Below, in pieces: positions 48,099 through 56,330 of a DNA stretch of 64,000 nucleotides (its first letter is position 1; each line of letters begins with the position of its first letter). The notes below the pieces were generated by a model. It was not told where the DNA came from. It was given only the letters and a program-made list of their open reading frames with translations, and made no database searches. The position numbers and the translations under genes were made by a program. The stretch comes from Nostoc sp. TCL240-02 (lineage in GTDB: Bacteria > Cyanobacteriota > Cyanobacteriia > Cyanobacteriales > Nostocaceae). The stretch lies in NCBI RefSeq assembly GCF_013343235.1, contig NZ_CP040094.1:2046501-2110500 (forward strand), written 5' to 3'.

Positions 48099-48149
48099 GT
48101 AGAGACGATATATATCCCAGAGAGGCAATCTAATATCGCGTCTCTACAT
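48099..48149. repeat. GTAGAGACG palindromic element in the RT-Cas1 linker
   Basis: GTAGAGACGATATAT at one end and ATATCGCGTCTCTAC at the other form an inverted pair. The same word family recurs near 56170-56250 and 52640-52680. It is in frame and codes part of the linker. Confidence 0.65.
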
Positions 48150-48245
48150 CAGCCCTTTATTGCAGAAACAGAAGTTGAAGAATTATCTCCAGACAATGAC
48201 AACGACGAGATTACTCCTTTTCAAAAAAACATCTGGAATCGAGAA

Positions 48246-49250
48246 ATGGCAGCTATATATTTAATTGAGCAAGGAACATCAATATATAAAGACTATCAGC
48301 GCTTTATTATTCATGTCTCGGAAAAACCTAAAATAGAAGTTCCCGTTCGAGAGGTTGAGCAGATTATAGTTTTTGGCAACATCCAATTATCAACCCATGT
48401 AATTAATGCTTGTCTTCAAGAACGAATTGCTGTACTATTTCTCAGTCAATCTGGTCAATATCACGGTCATTTATGGAGTGAAGAATCTACCAATTTAGAT
48501 AATCAATTAATCCAAATTGAAAGGCGGGGTGATGACTATTTTCAATTTAGCATATCTAAAGTGATTGTTTTAGGGAAGCTGATCAACTCTAAGCAATTAT
48601 TAATGCGATTCAACCGCAAGCGCAAACTTGTAGAAGTTGAAAAAGCTATTTTCGGAATCAATCAAGATATTGATTCGCTAGATTTGGTAGATAACTTAGA
48701 TTCATTGCGCGGTTATGAAGGAATCGCCGCAGCTAGATATTTTCCGGCTTTTGGCAAGTTGATTACCAATTCTGCTTTTAGTTTTTCTCAAAGATTCCGT
48801 CAACCACCAACCGATGCTGTCAACTCTTTATTGAGTTTTGGTTATACTCTTTTATTTAACAATGTTTTAAGTTTTATCATTGCAGAGGGAATTTCTCCTT
48901 ATTTGGGGAATTTTCACTATGGTGAGAGGCAAAAACCATATTTAGCATTTGATTTGATGGAGGAATTTCGCTCCCCTGTTGTAGATAGTTTAGTTTTAAA
49001 GATTATTAATAATTCTATCTTCAAACCACAAGATTTTGATTTAGTTCCTAGTACGGGAGGAATTTATTTAAGTCAATCTGCGCGAAAAGTTTTTCTGAAG
49101 CAGTTTGAAACTCGAATGAATGAAGAAGTTTCTCATCCAGATTTGCAATCTCCAGTAACCTATCGTCATGCAATTCAGTTGCAGGTGAGACGATATAAGC
49201 GTAGCTTGTTATCTTCAGTAGCCTATGAACCTTTTTTAAGAGCTACTTAA
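48246..49250 (+). CDS. cas1: CRISPR integrase Cas1 (C-terminal part of an RT-Cas1 fusion)
   Basis: 334 aa. Cas1 integrates spacers with Cas2. The N-terminal beta domain (AAIYLIEQGTSIYKDYQRFI) and the catalytic helical domain are complete: RGYEGIAAARYF (Glu), LGNFHYGERQKPYLAFDLME (His then Asp/Glu). The open frame extends upstream without a stop to 48042, coding a ~68-residue linker joined to the RT in ancestral form. The ATG at 48246 could allow free Cas1 to be made even though the RT is broken. The stop is directly followed by cas2. Confidence 0.95.
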   Translation: MAAIYLIEQGTSIYKDYQRFIIHVSEKPKIEVPVREVEQIIVFGNIQLSTHVINACLQERIAVLFLSQSGQYHGHLWSEESTNLDNQLIQIERRGDDYFQFSISKVIVLGKLINSKQLLMRFNRKRKLVEVEKAIFGINQDIDSLDLVDNLDSLRGYEGIAAARYFPAFGKLITNSAFSFSQRFRQPPTDAVNSLLSFGYTLLFNNVLSFIIAEGISPYLGNFHYGERQKPYLAFDLMEEFRSPVVDSLVLKIINNSIFKPQDFDLVPSTGGIYLSQSARKVFLKQFETRMNEEVSHPDLQSPVTYRHAIQLQVRRYKRSLLSSVAYEPFLRAT

Positions 49251-49526
49251 ATGTTAGTTGTTGTTGTGTATGATATTCCTGACGACAAAAGACGCTCAAA
49301 ATTATCCAATTTTTTGGAAGGCTACGGGCGCAGAATCCAGCTTTCAGTTTTTGAATGCTTTTTGAGTTTGTCAGAGATGCGGCAACTTTACGATGATGTC
49401 AAGAAGCGGGTTAAGGCATCTGAGGATAATGTCCGGTTCTACTGGATTTCTCAGGAGGCTGTTAATAGAGTGTTAACAATTGGTGGTGAATCTCCCCAAC
49501 CACCGCCAAAGTATTATGTAATCTAG
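49251..49526 (+). CDS. cas2: CRISPR-associated Cas2
   Basis: 91 aa. VVVYDIPDDKRRSKLSNFLE is the Cas2 start (with the conserved Asp after YD), GRRIQLSVFECFL is strand 2, and VRFYWISQEAVNRVLTIGGE the ferredoxin-like end. It is directly after cas1 and forms the Cas1-Cas2 integration complex. The 3' end overlaps the beginning of the leader homology: the tail bases AAAGTATTATGTAATCTAGG recur in altered form before the second leader at 63.8 kb. Confidence 0.95.
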   Translation: MLVVVVYDIPDDKRRSKLSNFLEGYGRRIQLSVFECFLSLSEMRQLYDDVKKRVKASEDNVRFYWISQEAVNRVLTIGGESPQPPPKYYVI

Positions 49527-49743
49527 GTTTGGGGAATTTTCAGAGGTTTTGTATCAGCTTCATCTACACACCTCGGTGAATGGCTGAAACCATACCTTTT
49601 TCGTTGAGGTGTGTCGATTGCTTACAGGGAGCGGGTTTGAGGTATGTCATACACTAAGTTTTTCGGTAGGATGTACAATATTTTTAGAGGTGTGTCGATT
49701 TGGCGGCTGAAACCCTTACTGGGTAAAGGCTCCTAGACGAACT
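49527..49743 (+). promoter_or_regulatory. CRISPR leader 1
   Basis: The sequence between cas2 and the first repeat. From 49546 to 49716 it matches 63830-64000 over exactly 171 positions with no length change. It holds ACACACCTC facing GAGGTGTGT (a hairpin or protein site) and a second GAGGTGTGTCGATT near the repeat. It is probably both promoter and integration-marking element. Confidence 0.85.
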
Positions 49744-51518
49744 CCCTACCGATTGGGTTAAATCGGATTAGTTGTAAACTTCGGTTGCTCCTGACTTCAA
49801 TTTACGGTTGTAAGCCCTACCGATTGGGTTAAATCGGATTAGTTGTAAACCAGCTTCATTCAATTCAGTCTCAGCGTGTCTGACAACCCCTACCGATTGG
49901 GTTAAATCGGATTAGTTGTAAACTTAGTTGCATTGCTCTCACCAGTTTCACAAGCTGAAGACCCTACCGATTGGGTTAAATCGGATTAGTTGTAAACCTT
50001 TTTTTAAGGTTTCTACAAATTTGCAATTATACAACTGCTACCCTACCGATTGGGTTAAATCGGATTAGTTGTAAACTTAAAGTTGTCGCTTATATTAAAA
50101 ATGTGACTATTGCTTCCCTACCGATTGGGTTAAATCGGATTAGTTGTAAACTTTGAACTGCTCTTCGCAGGATAAATCTTCTGGCCCTACCGATTGGGTT
50201 AAATCGGATTAGTTGTAAACTTTGTGGCTCCAATACGTAGAGCCATGTCAAGTACAGCCCTACCGATTGGGTTAAATCGGATTAGTTGTAAACCAGATTG
50301 TTCAACTTCTTTTCAATAGTACACCTTAAACCCCTACCGATTGGGTTAAATCGGATTAGTTGTAAACGCTTCATCGGAATATTCAAACGACACGAGTAGG
50401 AGACCCTACCGATTGGGTTAAATCGGATTAGTTGTAAACCAAATACGCTACTAACCCTTCCATTTATAAAAAGGCCCTACCGATTGGGTTAAATCGGATT
50501 AGTTGTAAACACAATGCCATAAGATTGTCAAAACCTCTTACCCCTACCGATTGGGTTAAATCGGATTAGTTGTAAACCACTAGCTAACTTTGGCTAGCGA
50601 ACACAAACTAAACCCCTACCGATTGGGTTAAATCGGATTAGTTGTAAACATAAACCAATTACTACAGCTGCGAAAGCGATTTTACCCTACCGATTGGGTT
50701 AAATCGGATTAGTTGTAAACCGAATCTGAAGTTCCGTGAACAATAAAGTTTGGACCCTACCGATTGGGTTAAATCGGATTAGTTGTAAACCCAACTGCAA
50801 CATATTTATTGCAGACAGGATTTAACCCTACCGATTGGGTTAAATCGGATTAGTTGTAAACTCTTCTACTACAAGTTGTGGTTTTACAGGTTGTGCCCTA
50901 CCGATTGGGTTAAATCGGATTAGTTGTAAACTTTACAGTCGTCTGCTGAAGATCCTCGATGACATTCCCCTACCGATTGGGTTAAATCGGATTAGTTGTA
51001 AACACCTTGTCATAGAGTTTACAGAGTTTGGCAAGATCTGCCCTACCGATTGGGTTAAATCGGATTAGTTGTAAACGCTAGTAGCTCTCCTTCAGAGAGA
51101 AACATAGTTATCAACCCTACCGATTGGGTTAAATCGGATTAGTTGTAAACGAAGTAACTGTGATAGTAACCCCAGCTAGTGCTTTACCCTACCGATTGGG
51201 TTAAATCGGATTAGTTGTAAACATTAAAAGGTCTGCTGCCCCTGGGTGGCCATCATCCAGCCCTACCGATTGGGTTAAATCGGATTAGTTGTAAACTTTA
51301 ATTGTTTGGTCAACTTGACCTTTTTTAGCGGTCCCTACCGATTGGGTTAAATCGGATTAGTTGTAAACGTCGTGTATGCCGCGAGAGGGACATTACTAAG
51401 TTTCACCCTACCGATTGGGTTAAATCGGATTAGTTGGAAACGGTGCATTACAGCGCCAGGCATTTATCCAACCCGTAATATTCCCTGCCGATTGGGTTAA
51501 ATCGGATTAGTTAAAAGC
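49744..51518 (+). CRISPR. CRISPR array, 25 repeats and 24 spacers
   Basis: Repeat of 36 nt beginning CCCTACCGATTGGGTTAAAT and ending ATTAGTTGTAAAC, at 49744, 49815, 49888, 49962, 50041, 50116 and so on to 51406 and 51483. Spacers are 31-43 nt, a wide spread typical of type III arrays. The penultimate repeat ends TTGGAAAC and the last is degenerate (ACC to GCC, end altered), so the trailer is at 51.5 kb and transcription runs from the cas2 side. A short stem of CCGATT with AATCGG is present in the repeat. No effector genes are beside it. Confidence 0.97.
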
Positions 51519-51523
51519 CCAAA

Positions 51524-51549
51524 AAAAGCCCTCTCAATGGAGGGCTTTT
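51524..51549. terminator. Bidirectional terminator after the array
   Basis: AAAAGCCCTC and GAGGGCTTTT form a ten-base stem around a TCAATG loop, with A and T runs on both sides. It ends the array transcript and that of the convergent NYN gene. Confidence 0.85.
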
Positions 51550-51578
51550 ATCTGCTTAATAACATCGCTATAACTTAT

Positions 51579-52547
51579 CTAAGCTGCATCAAACTTTCTA
51601 TACTTAGCGAGTTTGTATTGAATATCATCCAAATAAATAACTTCATCGGCTATTTTAGAAAGTTGCTCACTTAACATACTCTTCTTAGCAACAACAGTAA
51701 CTTTCACGCCGCGACATTGAATCTCTTCAACAACTGGAATAAAATCTCCATCTCCACTCACAAGAATCACATCATCTCCTTTTTTAACTTCCCGAATCAT
51801 ATCAACAGCAATTTTCACATCATCACCAACGGTTTTAAAAGTTTTACTATCAGGCCGCGCTGAGATAGGAAGCCCGATAACTTCATAACGCTGATATTTT
51901 AAATAATCAATAAATCGCCTTTGTCCATCATTCATAGGCGAATGAATACCAGTGTAATATTTAAAATTAGTCCGGCTAGTATCTTGAGAAAGTTCTATGC
52001 GTAAAGCATCATAATCTAGTTCAATTTGCAACCCATCAACGGCAAAACTTAAATTATTACCATCTATATATACACGAGTGATAGACTCTTGAGACTCTAT
52101 CACAGGTTTAACAGAATTTTTATTGAAGTTATCTTTAAGATTTTCTGCTTTTTGAGAAGCAGCTTTCTCATAAAAATCTAACTTTTTCTCTAAGCTAGTA
52201 ACAGTTGCTAAAATAACCTTTTGTTGATGCTGTAATTTTTGAACATTAGCCAGATGAAGACGTTGACGAGTATCCTGAGTTTGAAATTTCTTCCCCAGTT
52301 TATTTAGCTCGTTTTGCGTTTTTTCAAATTTGTGTTGCTGAGATGTTTTCTCTTGCTTAAAAGCAGCCAACTGTCTTTCTTTATCTGCTTTTGCTGAATT
52401 TAGTTTGACTATGACCCCTATAGAAATAGCACCCAATGCGGTTACTTTACCCAGACTTTTAAGCATAGGTTGCTTGATAATCAAACCAGTAATAATGCAC
52501 GCAGCAGATAAACCCGCAGTCAGAGAAATTGCTTTAGCCAGTTTCAT
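51579..52547 (-). CDS. Membrane-anchored NYN-domain (PIN-like, LabA-type) putative ribonuclease
   Basis: 322 aa from the ATG at 52547; a GTG at 52619 is the other option. A hydrophobic N-terminal helix (AISLTAGLSAACIITGLII) is followed by a long coiled coil (residues ~35-120). The NYN domain comes next: RVYIDGNNLSFAVDGLQIE (first Asp), VGDDVKIAVDMIREV (Asp) and VILVSGDGDFIPVVEE (Asp). This is a PIN-like nuclease or nucleic-acid-binding fold. It is convergent with the array and divergent from a second NYN gene. Confidence 0.8.
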   Translation of the reverse strand: MKLAKAISLTAGLSAACIITGLIIKQPMLKSLGKVTALGAISIGVIVKLNSAKADKERQLAAFKQEKTSQQHKFEKTQNELNKLGKKFQTQDTRQRLHLANVQKLQHQQKVILATVTSLEKKLDFYEKAASQKAENLKDNFNKNSVKPVIESQESITRVYIDGNNLSFAVDGLQIELDYDALRIELSQDTSRTNFKYYTGIHSPMNDGQRRFIDYLKYQRYEVIGLPISARPDSKTFKTVGDDVKIAVDMIREVKKGDDVILVSGDGDFIPVVEEIQCRGVKVTVVAKKSMLSEQLSKIADEVIYLDDIQYKLAKYRKFDAA

Positions 52548-52803
52548 ATATTTTTTTCTGGTGTTAAATTTGCACAAAATCAAGATATCAAATATGTGGA
52601 AATCGGTTTTTCCAATCACGTCACCAGTATGTATGGACGGCGATTTATCGCGTCTCTGACCTTGATTTATCGCGTCTTTTACCTAAACCGAACAATATTG
52701 ATTGAATTCAAAATTCCAAATCTGACGAGGAAAGCACCTTTTCCAAGCATAGGTTTTAATAATCGACATACAAGCACAAATCCAAAAGCAATCAGGGAAA
52801 TAT

Positions 52804-53376
52804 ATGGTAACAACTCGCCGCGTCATGATTCTTGCAGATGGTGACAATACCTTCTTAGCAGCACAAAGCTTTAACAGAAAAATAGACTGGCCTAAAATCC
52901 GTGACTATCTAGCCGACCCAAAAGAGGGAAGAGAATTAATTGAGATGGTGATTTATGTCGGTTTACCTCCAGCTAGAGAACGATTTGAAGAACAGCGAAA
53001 AACTAAAGAAAAATTTGTTTACTGGGCAAGAAGTAACGGGTTTTTAGTCGTTTCAAAAGAAGGTAAAGCTAAAGGAGATGATTACGAAACCAATATAGAT
53101 GTTGTTATGGCTATGGATGCAATCCAATTAGCTTTAGAAGTTAAACCAGACATTGTTGTTTTAGTAACAGGAGATTCTGATTTTGCTTATTTAGCAGAGA
53201 AACTCAGAAGACGCGGAATCCGAGTTGAAGTTGCCTCTGTGGAACAATCTTTAGGTAGTGAGTTAAAAAATTCTGCAAATAGTGTTGTCGATTTGATTGA
53301 AGTATTTGATAAATTTAACGCCCAAAATGGAAATCAAAATGTCCACAGAATTGGAAACTCTAATGTATTTGATTAA
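52804..53376 (+). CDS. NYN-domain (LabA-like) putative ribonuclease
   Basis: 190 aa, soluble. MILADGDNTFLAAQSF carries the first acidic cluster, KGDDYETNIDVVMAMDAIQL the second, and VVLVTGDSDFAYLAEKLRRR the third, which together make the metal site of the NYN/PIN fold. A short basic and Asn-rich tail follows. It heads a run of same-strand genes (NYN, coiled coil, Ubl, E2, E1) with 41-44 bp gaps up to the E2 gene. The substrate is unknown; defence NYN proteins usually cut RNA. Confidence 0.85.
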   Translation: MVTTRRVMILADGDNTFLAAQSFNRKIDWPKIRDYLADPKEGRELIEMVIYVGLPPARERFEEQRKTKEKFVYWARSNGFLVVSKEGKAKGDDYETNIDVVMAMDAIQLALEVKPDIVVLVTGDSDFAYLAEKLRRRGIRVEVASVEQSLGSELKNSANSVVDLIEVFDKFNAQNGNQNVHRIGNSNVFD

Positions 53377-53419
53377 CTAGTTATTAGTTTTTTATCAAAA
53401 TTAAGCCAATGGAGAAATC

Positions 53420-53797
53420 ATGCAAACACTTAATGGGAAATTAGTCAATCAAGAGCAAGGTCAAATAGACCTAATAAAACAGCAAACGGAGGGGATTATT
53501 CAACGCTGTAAAAATTTAGAATCGCAGTTCACAGCTATCAATCAACAAAAAGATACAACATATTTACAGGAGATAAACGCTGTAAAAATCTACATCAATA
53601 AATTAGAGAAAAGATTGAACTTTTTGGAACGGAATATATTAAATCAAGCCAAACAACTCTTGTATCTCAAAATTGGTGTTGCGATTGGATTAGTCGGTTT
53701 ATGGTTCTGGTTGGGGATGAATAATCAACCTGCAAACCACGAAATTAAACCGAAGAAATATGTAGAGTCTATCCAACTAGATATGCACTCAGTTTGA
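53420..53797 (+). CDS. Small coiled-coil protein with C-terminal membrane helix
   Basis: 125 aa. Charged helical coiled coil (EQGQIDLIKQQTEGIIQRCK to KLEKRLNFLERNILN, ~15-80), then one membrane helix (LKIGVAIGLVGLWFWLGM, ~86-103) and a short tail. It could be a membrane tether or adaptor for its neighbours; no family recognised. Confidence 0.65.
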   Translation: MQTLNGKLVNQEQGQIDLIKQQTEGIIQRCKNLESQFTAINQQKDTTYLQEINAVKIYINKLEKRLNFLERNILNQAKQLLYLKIGVAIGLVGLWFWLGMNNQPANHEIKPKKYVESIQLDMHSV

Positions 53798-53841
53798 CTG
53801 ATAAACTCATCCACTAATTCTAAATAACCCAAGGAGATGTC

Positions 53842-54063
53842 ATGAGAGCAATTATTAATGGAAAACTGACTGATTTACCAGAAGGTGTCACAGTTGAAGA
53901 TTTGAGAAAGAGATTACCAGAAATTGGTAATGATGACGTGATGGAAGAAGGTTTTGGTGGAACTCGACCTCTAAAAAATACAGAAGCACTCAAAGAAGGT
54001 TCAAAAGTATGGACTGTTCCCAAAATTGTTAAAGGCTCTAAAATTTGTGACTTAAAACTTTAG
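53842..54063 (+). CDS. Small ubiquitin-like (beta-grasp, MoaD/ThiS-like) protein candidate
   Basis: 73 aa. INGKLTDLPEGVTVEDLRKR is the beta-hairpin and helix start of ThiS/MoaD-like beta-grasp proteins, and LKEGSKVWTVPKIVKG is the last strand. The C-terminus is KICDLKL, without the di-glycine used for adenylation; an internal GFGG lies at ~37-40. It is followed by E2-like and E1/JAB genes, so by context it is the modifier of a conjugation system. A good AAGGAG ribosome-binding site is at 53830-53835. Confidence 0.6.
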   Translation: MRAIINGKLTDLPEGVTVEDLRKRLPEIGNDDVMEEGFGGTRPLKNTEALKEGSKVWTVPKIVKGSKICDLKL

Positions 54064-54104
54064 ATTTTTGATGTGTTTCAAATTAGGATTAATGGTGGTG
54101 AAAT

Positions 54105-54590
54105 ATGACAGTGACAATTAATCAAGAAAAATCTGGGTTTCAAGCAACTGCAAGATTGCTAGAAGAACTCAACATTTTAGAAAAGGTTGCCAAAAATATT
54201 ATTGTTGGTAGCAAGACTATTGGCAATATGAAATACACAGCTATTTTAGTTAAAGGGATGCCGTTATCGTCAAAAAAATTCACTGTTTCTAATACTGATA
54301 TTTTGTTTTTACTACCACTAGATTATCCCAGACTTCCACCCATTGGTTGCTATCTTAATTACCCTTGGAATACCACAGGAGAAGGAGACCATCACTTTAC
54401 TAGACAAAGCTATTATGGAGCGCCATTTTTAAGCGATGAAGGATGGTACTGGTATTGCGTTGGATTGGGTGGAGGATTTAATCGAGAGGTGTGGCTCAAT
54501 TCTTGGAAACCCACTAATCAGGTTGATAAAGGACATAATTTAGCTACATTATTTATCACTGCACGTCACGCAATTAACAGCGATGAATAA
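54105..54590 (+). CDS. E2/UBC-like conjugation protein
   Basis: 161 aa. YPRLPPIGCYLNYPW is a prokaryotic E2 (UBC-fold) core, with a Pro-rich turn, and HHFTRQSYYGAPFLSDEGWY lies before WYCVGLGGGFN, which holds a Cys (C118) that is the natural candidate for the thioester. C82 in GCYL is the alternative. It matches small E2-like families found beside E1-JAB genes in bacteria. The gene sits between the Ubl candidate (41 bp before) and the E1/JAB gene (184 bp after). Confidence 0.7.
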   Translation: MTVTINQEKSGFQATARLLEELNILEKVAKNIIVGSKTIGNMKYTAILVKGMPLSSKKFTVSNTDILFLLPLDYPRLPPIGCYLNYPWNTTGEGDHHFTRQSYYGAPFLSDEGWYWYCVGLGGGFNREVWLNSWKPTNQVDKGHNLATLFITARHAINSDE

Positions 54591-54774
54591 TTTGTCATTT
54601 GTCATTTGTCATTGGTTATTCTTTCTCAACTAATAACTAAGTAGTCATGTGTGTAAACTGTAGCCTTAGTCAGGAGAGAAAAACTGGGCGCAGACTGAGG
54701 TTTGATATTTAATTTTACTCACTTATTTAGCAATCATCAATCACTATCAATCACTAATTGAGGGTAAAAATAGC

Positions 54775-56160
54775 ATGAAAAATCAAAAACAAGCACCAGC
54801 AATTTCTCTACATATACCCCCACAAATGTGGCAGCAGTTTCGCCAATCAATGCTGAAGTCTCGAACTATGAATGAAGAAGTTATTGGTTTCTTTTTCTGT
54901 AAACGCCAGCAGATATCAAAAAACAAAATTCGCTATATTCCAAAAGCTTGGGTTGTTCCTCTATCTGACTGTTACGAAGATCAGTCTGCGAGTGGATTAG
55001 TGTTAACGCAAAAGTTTCACTGGTATCTGCTTAAAAATTATCTAAATCAGGGATTACATGTAGTGCATATACATACCCATACTGGTGATGTGAGTCCTGA
55101 TTTTTCTTTTGTTGATGACCGTTATGAATCGGAATATTCTCGATTTATTGCGTCGAGTTTCCCCAAAAAACCGCGTTTGATTTCTGGAGTATTTGACGAG
55201 TCGTTACAACAATCTCAATTTCGGATTTGGGATAGGAAAGGACAAAGCTATCAGAGCATTAAATGCTATCAATCATGGTTAGAACTTTCGGAAAATAGAG
55301 AATTATTGGATAATCTAAACTTGCAAAACAATGTAGAGTCAATGTTTGTGCGGCAGAAAATATTTGGTAATAGTTGTCAAAAACAGCTTAATGAACTCAA
55401 AGTTACTCTCATAGGCTGCGGTGGTATTGGTTCAATTTTTGCTGAATTATTAGGTCGTTTGGGTGTAAAAAACTGGGTATTAATCGACCCAGACCGTTTA
55501 GAAACAGTTAATCTCAATCGAATGCCTGGAGCTACACAAAAAATGGCTGACCAAAGATGGTATAAAGTGGATTATGTGAAATACTTCATTAAGAAAATCT
55601 ATCAAACAGGTTCTTGTGTAAAAACCATCCCAACATCAATCGAACATGAATTAGCTAAACAAGAAATTGTTTCTTCTGATTTAATTGTTGTGGCTACAGA
55701 TAATCACCTTTCTCGCCAAGTAGCCCAAGAATTAGCATTGGAATATATGCGTCCTTTAGTTTGTCTTGGTACTCATATCGATATCAAGAAATACGATAAT
55801 ACACCACGGATGTACTGTCGCGTTACTGTTCCACCTTTGGGAGGTGGCTGGTGTTTGATGTGTGGGAATATTATTAATTTGCAAAGAGCAGCTTTAGAAT
55901 CTGCACCGATTGAGATTAACCAAATCGCTGCTAATGCAGGTTATTTAGAAGGTATCGATGACCCTTCTGTTTTTTGGTTAAATAGCATTTGTGCTAGTAC
56001 AGGCGTTGGGATAATTCACGGGATGGTGAGTGGTTTTATAAATTTAGATGCGGGGATTGACTGGATTTATGAGTTTCCTGGTTCTGTTTGGCATAAAACA
56101 AATATAGAGCATTTAGAAACTCCTGATTGTTATTTTTGCTCATCAGCACTGTTCGGTTAA
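54775..56160 (+). CDS. JAB peptidase - E1 (ThiF) fusion
   Basis: 461 aa. Residues ~10-150 are a JAB/MPN-like domain: the acidic EEVIGF and HIHTHTGDVSPDFSFVD (H-x-H-x8-S-x2-D) give a JAMM-like metal site. Residues ~195-400 are an E1/ThiF domain: TLIGCGGIGSIFAELL, VLIDPDRLETVNLNRM (ATP site) and VVATDNHLSRQ. Two CxxC pairs (WCLMC at ~360 and DCYFC at ~452) form a zinc knuckle. So adenylation and cleavage of the modifier are in one protein. It follows the E2 gene after 184 bp of repeat-bearing DNA; the TAA lies inside the first of three 29-bp repeats. Confidence 0.85.
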   Translation: MKNQKQAPAISLHIPPQMWQQFRQSMLKSRTMNEEVIGFFFCKRQQISKNKIRYIPKAWVVPLSDCYEDQSASGLVLTQKFHWYLLKNYLNQGLHVVHIHTHTGDVSPDFSFVDDRYESEYSRFIASSFPKKPRLISGVFDESLQQSQFRIWDRKGQSYQSIKCYQSWLELSENRELLDNLNLQNNVESMFVRQKIFGNSCQKQLNELKVTLIGCGGIGSIFAELLGRLGVKNWVLIDPDRLETVNLNRMPGATQKMADQRWYKVDYVKYFIKKIYQTGSCVKTIPTSIEHELAKQEIVSSDLIVVATDNHLSRQVAQELALEYMRPLVCLGTHIDIKKYDNTPRMYCRVTVPPLGGGWCLMCGNIINLQRAALESAPIEINQIAANAGYLEGIDDPSVFWLNSICASTGVGIIHGMVSGFINLDAGIDWIYEFPGSVWHKTNIEHLETPDCYFCSSALFG

Positions 56161-56241
56161 GGCAAGAGACGCGATAAATCGCCGGTTAAGGCAAGAGACG
56201 CGATAAATCGCCGGTTAAGGCAAGAGACGCGATAAATCGCC
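56155..56241. repeat. Three tandem 29-bp repeats
   Basis: Units at 56155, 56184 and 56213, each built as GGTTAAGGCAAGAGACGCGA plus TAAATCGCC, ending at GTCTCTAC. The last forms a hairpin (AGAGACG with CGTCTCT) and may act as a terminator. Confidence 0.85.
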
Positions 56242-56330
56242 GTCTCTACAATAATCGATTTATCCCATCTTTGTGATCTATAATTTCCATCAAAAAATCT
56301 TAACCGAACCGTATTGAGAAGAGATAGATT

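Noticed and set aside
56155..56241. Possible second CRISPR array
   Set aside because: Units are directly adjacent with no spacers, and the unit is part of a common hairpin repeat.
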